Source: Pseudomonadota bacterium
GTDB taxonomy: Bacteria; Pseudomonadota; Alphaproteobacteria; Rhizobiales; Phreatobacteraceae
NCBI GenBank assembly: GCA_023416965.1
Contig: JAEZGJ010000061.1
Location: 1 to 14,015, forward strand
Length of the DNA stretch: 14,015 bases
Direction of reading: 5' to 3'
A model generated the notes under the pieces. It was not told where the DNA came from, made no database searches, and saw only the letters and a list, made by a program, of their open reading frames with translations. Each line of letters starts with the position of its first letter. Position 1 is the first letter of the stretch. Made by a program: the position numbers and the translations under genes. Shown one piece after another: positions 6,956 through 11,707 of this stretch.

Positions 6956-7353
6956 GCGAGATTGTCCGGGCCGAAGGCGTGGGGCAGGAGTTCGGCTAGG
7001 GTGAATCCGGCACGCACACCCTCGGGGCCGGCGACATGGATCGCCAGTGTGCCGGTGCCGAACTCCCGCAGGCGCTGGCGGCAGGCGCCGCAGGGCGTGC
7101 AGAGCTCGGGCCCCTCGGCATAGACGAGGATCTCGGCGACGGCGCGGTCTCCGGCGAGCAGCATGGCGGCGACGGCCCCGGCCTCGGCGCAGGTGCCGAC
7201 GGGATAGGCGGCGTTCTCGACGTTGCAGCCGGCATGGATTCGCCCCGAGGCGGCGCGGATGGCGGCGCCGACGCGGAAGCGGGAATAGGGGGCATAGGCG
7301 GCGGCCTGCGCCCGCTTCGCCGCATCAAACAGCTCGTCCAGTGGCTGCGTCAT
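6952..7353 (-). CDS. cdd: Cytidine deaminase (homotetrameric type)
   Basis: It deaminates cytidine and deoxycytidine to uridine and deoxyuridine, feeding pyrimidine nucleosides to DeoA. The 133-aa length fits the short tetrameric class. The N-terminus has AYAPYSRFRVGAA (19-31), then CNVENAAY (43-50). Zinc ligands are C55, C88 and C91 (TCAE and PCGACRQ), with E57 as the catalytic acid/base. Unusually, the Arg that follows the Glu in the Bacillus subtilis-type CAERTA motif is Ala here (CAEAGA). ATG 7353 is chosen because homology starts there and GGAG lies 6 nt upstream; the frame stays open to 7662 but that part is a shadow of the hydrolase gene. The stop overlaps the PNP start by ATGA. Confidence 0.93.
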   Translation of the reverse strand: MTQPLDELFDAAKRAQAAAYAPYSRFRVGAAIRAASGRIHAGCNVENAAYPVGTCAEAGAVAAMLLAGDRAVAEILVYAEGPELCTPCGACRQRLREFGTGTLAIHVAGPEGVRAGFTLAELLPHAFGPDNLA

Positions 7354-7430
7354 GCCCGCTCCGTCACGTCGAGATCCTCCCGGCGGCGCAGGATAGGGCA
7401 AGGGCGGCGATGCCAGAACCCCCAAAGGGC

Positions 7431-8171
7431 TCAGGGATGGATGACGAGCCCGTCCTCGGCGCAGTCGACCGTCGCCTTGTCGCGGTTGGCGAGCATCTGC
7501 GGGCCCATATGGGTGAGAATGACGCGCTTCGCCCTCAGGTCCGCGAGGCGGCCGGAGAGGGTCTTCCAGTCGAGGTGGTTCTTCAGCGGAATGTCCCAGG
7601 TGTAGCACTCGACCAGCAGCACGTCGGCGCCGTCGGCGAGGGGGACGAGGTCTTCCGTCCATGTCGTGTCGCCGGAATAGGCGAAGACCTTGCCGTCGCG
7701 GGCGATGCGGTAGCCCTGGCAGGGACCGGCGCGCTGGTCGTGCACCATGGGAAAGGCGGTGACGGCATTGCCGGCGACCGTCGCCGGCCTGTCGGGCGAG
7801 ACTTCGAGATAGGTGATCTCAAAGGGATAGGCGTTGGACGAGGAGCCGGGGAAGGCCGCCTCCATCACCGCCTTCACCCATTCCTGCACCCGTTTCGGGC
7901 CGGCGATGGTCAGCGGCGCCTTGCGCCTCGCGTTGAACAGCGCGTCGAGCATGAAGAAGGGCAGGCCGCCGATATGGTCGGCGTGGAAATGGGTGAGGAG
8001 GATCGCCGAGACGCTGTTCGGATCGATACCGGCGCGCTGCATGGCGAGGAGCGAGGTCGCGCCGCAATCGACCAGCATCACGGTGCCGTCGTTACCCTCG
8101 AGGTGCAGGCAGGTCGAGTAACGCCCGCCGGAGCCGAAGGCGTCGCCGGAGCCGAGAACGGTGATCTTCAT
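7431..8171 (-). CDS. Metallo-beta-lactamase-fold hydrolase (RNase Z / PhnP-like), first gene of the nucleoside operon
   Basis: This 246-aa protein has the MBL-fold phosphodiesterase layout: MKITVLGSGDAFGSGGR (1-17), VDCGATS (34-40), the dinuclear-zinc motif THFHADHIGG (60-69, H61, H63, D65, H66), H144 in PMVHD, D168 in YSGDT and H221 in LTHMG. The order and spacing resemble RNase Z, arylsulfatase-like and PhnP cyclic-phosphodiesterase subgroups rather than true beta-lactamases, and no signal peptide is seen, so it is probably cytoplasmic. ATG 8171 is preferred over the upstream frame extension to 8258 because the fold starts there, although its Shine-Dalgarno sequence is weak. It lies 77 nt before cdd on the same strand with no terminator between, so it probably heads the deo transcript. 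Substrate unknown; a phosphodiesterase role in releasing nucleosides or sugar phosphates is inference. Confidence 0.85.
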   Translation of the reverse strand: MKITVLGSGDAFGSGGRYSTCLHLEGNDGTVMLVDCGATSLLAMQRAGIDPNSVSAILLTHFHADHIGGLPFFMLDALFNARRKAPLTIAGPKRVQEWVKAVMEAAFPGSSSNAYPFEITYLEVSPDRPATVAGNAVTAFPMVHDQRAGPCQGYRIARDGKVFAYSGDTTWTEDLVPLADGADVLLVECYTWDIPLKNHLDWKTLSGRLADLRAKRVILTHMGPQMLANRDKATVDCAEDGLVIHP

Positions 8172-8275
8172 GGGACATCCATGGAAGAGGAGGGCAGACA
8201 GGAGAGACGGCCGGAGAGCCCGCGAGGCATCGGAGGGGGCGCGACGTCTCGGCTGCATAAAAGCATGGGCGCAGG

Positions 8276-8289
8276 CGGCTTAGAAGCCG
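8276..8289. promoter_or_regulatory. Operator-like palindrome CGGCTT-AG-AAGCCG
   Basis: Perfect 6-bp arms with a 2-nt centre, about 105 nt upstream of the MBL hydrolase start and 160 nt upstream of the acylase start. The size and compactness fit a dimeric repressor site. Chance occurrence in GC-rich DNA cannot be excluded. Confidence 0.3.
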
Positions 8290-8317
8290 GCGAGGGACAG
8301 GCCCTCCGCGTCAACCT

Positions 8318-8333
8318 TTCCAAATGCTTCCAA
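8318..8333 (-). promoter_or_regulatory. Direct repeat of TTGGAA spaced by one helical turn
   Basis: On the + strand TTCCAA begins at 8318 and again at 8328; on the minus strand this reads TTGGAA-gcat-TTGGAA. The 10-bp period places both copies on one DNA face, directly upstream of the TTGACG hexamer (8314-8309) that points toward the nucleoside operon. This resembles an activator site, but no known regulator motif is recognised. Confidence 0.3.
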
Positions 8334-8337
8334 GGCG

Positions 8338-8352
8338 TATCGACAAGCGATA
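8338..8352. promoter_or_regulatory. Inverted repeat TATCG-acaag-CGATA
   Basis: Perfect 5-bp AT-containing arms with a 5-nt spacer, centred about 105 nt before the acylase start. It stands out in a GC-rich background and has the form of a dimeric regulator site. It could serve either divergent gene. Confidence 0.3.
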
Positions 8353-8449
8353 GGTCCGCATCGTTGCAGGCCTCGGTCGCGCCGGAAAAGGGTGACATGC
8401 GCCCGCCCGGTGTGCAGAGTCTGGCTCCCTCGCAGCGACTTGTACGGCC

Positions 8450-10795
8450 ATGACCCAGACAGAAACGCTCATCCTCCCCGGCCTTTCGGCGCCGGGGTCC
8501 ATCGGCATCGACGCCAACGGGATTCCCCATATCCGGGCGGAGAACGAGGCGGATCTGTTCTTCCTGCAGGGATTCTACGCGGCGCGGGAGCGCCTCTTCC
8601 AGATCGACCTGTTCCGCAAGCGAGGCCTCGGCCTGCTCGCGGCCGATTTCGGCCCTGGCTTCATCGAGCAGGACCGCGCCTCGCGGCTGTTCCTCTATCG
8701 CGGCGACAGCGAGGCGGAGTTCGCCGCCTACGGTCCGGAGGCCAAGGCCACCTTCACGGCCTTCGCGAACGGCATCAACGCCTTCGTCGCCATGACGGAA
8801 GCCGATCCCTCGCTTCTGCCCTTCGAGTTCGGGCTCCTCGGCACGAAGCCCGCCCGCTGGGCCCCCGAGGATGTTTCGCGCATCCGCACCCATTCGCTGT
8901 CGCGCAACGCGCTGTCGGAAATCCTGCGCTGCCAGGTCCATGCGAAGGCCGACCACCGCACCGACCTGCTGCGCCGCCAGCTCGAGCCGAAGGTGACGCC
9001 GGTCGTGCCCGAGGGGCTGGATCCGGCTTCCGTGCCGCTGGCCGTGCTCGACGTGATCAAGCTCGCGACCGCCAACGCAACCTTCTCCAAGGAGCGCCTG
9101 GCGGCGAGCCTCGAGGATGCGCCGAAATGGCGGTCCACCACCGACCTGCTCGAGGTGGTTCTCGACGCCCAGTATACCGGCTCGAACAACTGGGCGGTGC
9201 ACGGGTCGAAGACCGACACCGGCATGCCGATCCTCGCCTCGGACCCGCACCGCATCCACGGCATGCCGTCGCTCCGGACGATCTTCCACCTGACCTGCCC
9301 CGGCCTCGACGTGGTCGGGGCGGGCGAGCCCTCCGTGCCCGGCGTGATGATCGGCCATAACGGCACCATCGCCTGGGGCCTGACGATCTTCTACATCGAT
9401 CAGGAGGATCTCTACGTCTACGAGACCAACCCCGAGGACCGCGACCTCTACCGCTACGGCGAGGGCTGGGAGCGGGTGCGCACGGTCGAGGAGAAGATCA
9501 AGGTCAAGGGCTGCGACGACCAGATCCTGACGCTGAAGTTCACCCGCCACGGGCCGGTGGTCTACGAAGACCCTTCGGCGGGCCGGCTCTACGCGGTGCG
9601 GGCCGCCTATTTCGAGCCTGGGACGGCACCCTATCTCGTCGCCCACAAGCTGATGCGGACGAAGAGCCTCGCCGAGTTCCGCGCCGCGGCGGTGACCTGG
9701 GGCACGCCGTCCTGCAACCTCGTCTTCGCCGACAAGGCGGGCGACATCGCCTGGATGCCGGCCGGCATCAATCCGATCCGCCCCAACTGGGACGGGCTCC
9801 TGCCGGTGCCTGGCGACGGGCGCTATGAATGGGCCGGCTGGCGCGACCGCTCGGCGGCGCCTCTGGTGCATAATCCTGCGCGCGGCTTCGTCTTCTCCGC
9901 CAACGAGATGAACGTGCCGGAGGGCTGGGACCACAAGGCCTATCCCTTCGGTTTCGAATGGGTGGACTATTCGCGCGCCACCCGCATCGAGGAGGTGCTG
10001 TCCTCGGTCTCGCCGCACACGCTCTCCACCTCGCGGGCGCTGCAGACCGACGTCGTCTCCATTCCGGCGCGCCGCCTCGGCAAGCTGCTCGCGGCCCTCA
10101 CGCCCCCCGACACCGAGGCCGCCTCCGCCATCGCCCTTCTGGCCAGCTGGGACCATGCGCTGACCAGCACGTCCGCCGCAGGTGCCCTGTTCGAGGTCTG
10201 GTGGGCGCGCCACCTGAAGAAGGCGTTGTGGAATGCCGTGGTGGCGCCCGAGCTCCACGCGCTCATGGTGCCCGGCGACGTCGACGGCACGCTCGCCGCG
10301 CTGGAGGAGCCGGACGACCGGTTCGGCAGCGATCCCGCGCGGGCGCGCGACGCCATCCTCCTGTCCTCGCTCGCGGCGGCCTATGCGGAGGTCAAGCAGC
10401 TTCTCGGCCCCGATCCGGCGGACTGGGCCTGGGGCAAGCTGCATCACGGCTATTTCGAGCACCCGCTGTCGTTCATGCTGCCGGAGGAGCAGGCCAGGGC
10501 CTGGGCGATCGGGCCGGTGCCGCATGCCGGCTCCTCGGTCACCCCGATGCATACCGGCTATCGCGGCACGGATTTCCGCACGATGATGGGCTCCTCCTTC
10601 CGCCTCGTCGTCGATCTCGCCGATCTCGACCGCTCGGTGACGATCAACACGCCGGGCCAGTCGGGCGATCCCACCTCGCCGCATTACCGCGACCTCTTCG
10701 CCCGCTGGGCGGCGGGCGACTACGTGCCGCTGCCCTATACGGCGGCGGCGGTGGAGGCGGCGCTGGAGTCGAGGCTCGACTGCAGGCCGGGCTGA
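8450..10795 (+). CDS. Penicillin acylase family (peptidase S45) Ntn amidohydrolase without a visible signal peptide
   Basis: Members are made as one chain that cuts itself before a Ser, which becomes the N-terminal nucleophile of the beta chain. In this 781-aa protein the site is TGSNNWAVHGS (243-253), with S245 as nucleophile. Counting S245 as beta-1, H267 (SDPHR) falls at beta-23, and N485 (FSANEMN) at beta-241, the oxyanion Asn position in penicillin G acylase. IGHNGTIAWGLT (301-312) is another family block. His at beta-23 is like cephalosporin and acyl-homoserine-lactone acylases rather than penicillin G acylase (Gln). The family fold begins by residue 18, leaving no room for the export signal usual in this family. 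A stop at 8393 and no other start codon fix ATG 8450, which has no clear Shine-Dalgarno sequence. Substrate unknown: beta-lactam side chains, N-acyl-homoserine lactones or other N-acyl amides. Confidence 0.93.
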   Translation: MTQTETLILPGLSAPGSIGIDANGIPHIRAENEADLFFLQGFYAARERLFQIDLFRKRGLGLLAADFGPGFIEQDRASRLFLYRGDSEAEFAAYGPEAKATFTAFANGINAFVAMTEADPSLLPFEFGLLGTKPARWAPEDVSRIRTHSLSRNALSEILRCQVHAKADHRTDLLRRQLEPKVTPVVPEGLDPASVPLAVLDVIKLATANATFSKERLAASLEDAPKWRSTTDLLEVVLDAQYTGSNNWAVHGSKTDTGMPILASDPHRIHGMPSLRTIFHLTCPGLDVVGAGEPSVPGVMIGHNGTIAWGLTIFYIDQEDLYVYETNPEDRDLYRYGEGWERVRTVEEKIKVKGCDDQILTLKFTRHGPVVYEDPSAGRLYAVRAAYFEPGTAPYLVAHKLMRTKSLAEFRAAAVTWGTPSCNLVFADKAGDIAWMPAGINPIRPNWDGLLPVPGDGRYEWAGWRDRSAAPLVHNPARGFVFSANEMNVPEGWDHKAYPFGFEWVDYSRATRIEEVLSSVSPHTLSTSRALQTDVVSIPARRLGKLLAALTPPDTEAASAIALLASWDHALTSTSAAGALFEVWWARHLKKALWNAVVAPELHALMVPGDVDGTLAALEEPDDRFGSDPARARDAILLSSLAAAYAEVKQLLGPDPADWAWGKLHHGYFEHPLSFMLPEEQARAWAIGPVPHAGSSVTPMHTGYRGTDFRTMMGSSFRLVVDLADLDRSVTINTPGQSGDPTSPHYRDLFARWAAGDYVPLPYTAAAVEAALESRLDCRPG

Positions 10796-10798
10796 ACC

Positions 10799-10860
10799 GT
10801 TTCAGGACCTCTATTTCGACCGGGCAACAATCAACATCCATCGTGTCGCCCGGCTGAAAC
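10799..10860 (+). repeat. Nested inverted repeats after the acylase gene
   Basis: GTTTCAG (10799-10805) is complementary to CTGAAAC (10854-10860), and CCGGGC (10820-10825) to GCCCGG (10848-10853). The right arms are contiguous but the left arms are 14 nt apart, so the structure would have a large one-sided bulge. It starts 4 nt after the acylase stop. There is no T-run, so a terminator role is only possible. Confidence 0.3.
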
Positions 10861-10910
10861 CCTCCCCTCCTACCGTCTGGCCGTCGCGACCAGAGGGGTT
10901 GACCAGGTCC

Positions 10911-11108
10911 ATGCCGCACCGAGACGCCATCGCCAGCCTGAATCAGGCCCTGGCTGCGATCGATGTGATGATCCGCAGCGGCAAGGGCCAGGGTGGCCGT
11001 CTCGTCGACATGGCGCGCGAGGCGCGGCAGGCCGCAGTCATGCTCGCAGCGCCGCCGCCGCGCGCACCGGCCGTTCCGAAGGACGAGGCCGTCACGGAAA
11101 AGGTCTGA
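10911..11108 (+). CDS. Small hypothetical protein (65 aa)
   Basis: Not recognised. The predicted product is Ala-rich: a likely helical N-terminal part (about residues 5-46, with SLNQALAAIDVMI and DMAREARQAAVMLAA), then a Pro-rich stretch (PPPRAPAVP) and a charged tail. No signal peptide, membrane segment or metal motif is evident. GAGGGG (10893-10898) lies 12 nt before ATG 10911, somewhat far; a TTG at 10899 is in frame but abuts that site. It is 115 nt after the acylase and converges on putR with only 3 nt between stop codons. Its antisense frame is also open, so coding status is uncertain. Confidence 0.5.
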   Translation: MPHRDAIASLNQALAAIDVMIRSGKGQGGRLVDMAREARQAAVMLAAPPPRAPAVPKDEAVTEKV

Positions 11109-11111
11109 GGC

Positions 11112-11576
11112 TCACACCGGCAGACTGGCCGTGGCCTTCACCTCCTCCATCACCGCATAGGTGCGCGTCTCGCGCACGCCGGGCAGCGAGAGGAGCACCT
11201 CGCCGAGGAAGATGCGGTAGGCCGCCATGTCGGCGACACGGGTCTTGATGAGATAGTCAAATCCGCCGGCGACGAGATGGCACTCGAGCACGTCGGGGGC
11301 CCTCGCCACGGCCGTGGCGAAACGGTCGAAGACATCGGGCGTCGTCTTGTCCAGCGTCACCTCGACGAAGACCAGGAAGCCGCGGCCGAGCTTCTGCGGG
11401 TCGAGTCTGGCTCCATAGCCGGCGATGATCCCGTCCCGCGTCAGACGTTTGACCCGCTCGCTGGTGGCGGTCGGCGAAAGGCCCACCCGCTCCGCCAGTT
11501 CGACATTGGGAATCCGGCCGTCCTCCTGCAGGAGGCGGAGGAGCTTGCGGTCGAGGGCGTCGAGCATGGTCGTCAT
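11112..11576 (-). CDS. putR: Lrp/AsnC-family regulator, probable proline-responsive activator of putA
   Basis: The 154-aa protein has the standard Lrp layout: MLDALDRKLLRLLQEDGR (4-21), a helix-turn-helix at about 23-46 (NVELAERVGLSPTATSERV), a linker with GYGARLDP (53-60), and a RAM ligand/oligomerisation domain from about 66 with the GGFDYLIK (104-111) effector-site motif. It is divergent from putA across 131 nt, the arrangement known for putR-putA in Agrobacterium tumefaciens, where PutR activates putA in response to proline. ATG 11576 gives the usual family length; the frame runs open to 11651 but that extension is unlike the family. A second ATG is three codons in. No strong Shine-Dalgarno sequence is seen for either. 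The function is inferred from family and position. Confidence 0.88.
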   Translation of the reverse strand: MTTMLDALDRKLLRLLQEDGRIPNVELAERVGLSPTATSERVKRLTRDGIIAGYGARLDPQKLGRGFLVFVEVTLDKTTPDVFDRFATAVARAPDVLECHLVAGGFDYLIKTRVADMAAYRIFLGEVLLSLPGVRETRTYAVMEEVKATASLPV

Positions 11577-11707
11577 CGAATCATTCGCTACCAGACGTCG
11601 CGCATCTAGGGAATAGTGCGGCGGATGGGGCCATACGCCGTCTCGAAACACGCTCCGAGTGCGGATAGCCTGTCGATGTCGCCATGAACCCCTTGTGAGG
11701 CCCGCCC
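11577..11707. promoter_or_regulatory. putR-putA divergent intergenic region
   Basis: This 131-nt spacer must contain both promoters and the PutR site. CGAAT-C-ATTCG (11577-11587) is a perfect 5-bp-arm palindrome directly before the putR ATG, where binding would block putR expression. A looser dyad, CTCG-CGAG (11642-11659), lies midway. No convincing -35/-10 pair could be picked by eye. Confidence 0.5.
11697..11700 (+). promoter_or_regulatory. Ribosome binding site that fixes the putA GTG start
   Basis: GAGG is followed by 7 nt (cccgccc) and GTG at 11708. An in-frame TGA at 11696-11698 overlaps this site, and GTG 11708 is the only start codon between that stop and the conserved protein, so the start is well defined. 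Confidence 0.75.

Larger units (their letters stand above)
8172..8449. promoter_or_regulatory. Divergent control region between the nucleoside operon and the S45 acylase gene
   Basis: At 278 nt this is the longest non-coding stretch in the window, and it should hold promoters for both directions. It contains a palindrome at 8276-8289, a 10-bp-phased TTCCAA direct repeat at 8318-8333 and an inverted repeat at 8338-8352. On the minus strand TTGACG (8314-8309) is a good -35-like hexamer lying 4 nt after the direct repeat, but no convincing -10 follows at 16-18 nt. No tRNA, small RNA or riboswitch shape was recognised. Confidence 0.55.

Noticed and set aside
7354..7662. N-terminal extension of cytidine deaminase to 7662
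   Set aside because: The extension is antisense-like Arg/Pro-rich sequence overlapping the hydrolase gene; homology and the ribosome site support ATG 7353.
7431..8171. The MBL-fold gene as a beta-lactamase, paired with the neighbouring penicillin acylase as an antibiotic-resistance unit
   Set aside because: The protein has RNase Z/PhnP-like features and no signal peptide, and the two genes are divergent. The fold name alone does not support a beta-lactamase function.
8168..10684. An 838-codon open frame on the minus strand opposite the acylase gene
   Set aside because: It is the codon-shadow of a high-GC gene: Arg/Gly/Glu/His-rich low-complexity translation with no recognisable domain, while the + strand frame has a complete S45 acylase with its catalytic residues.
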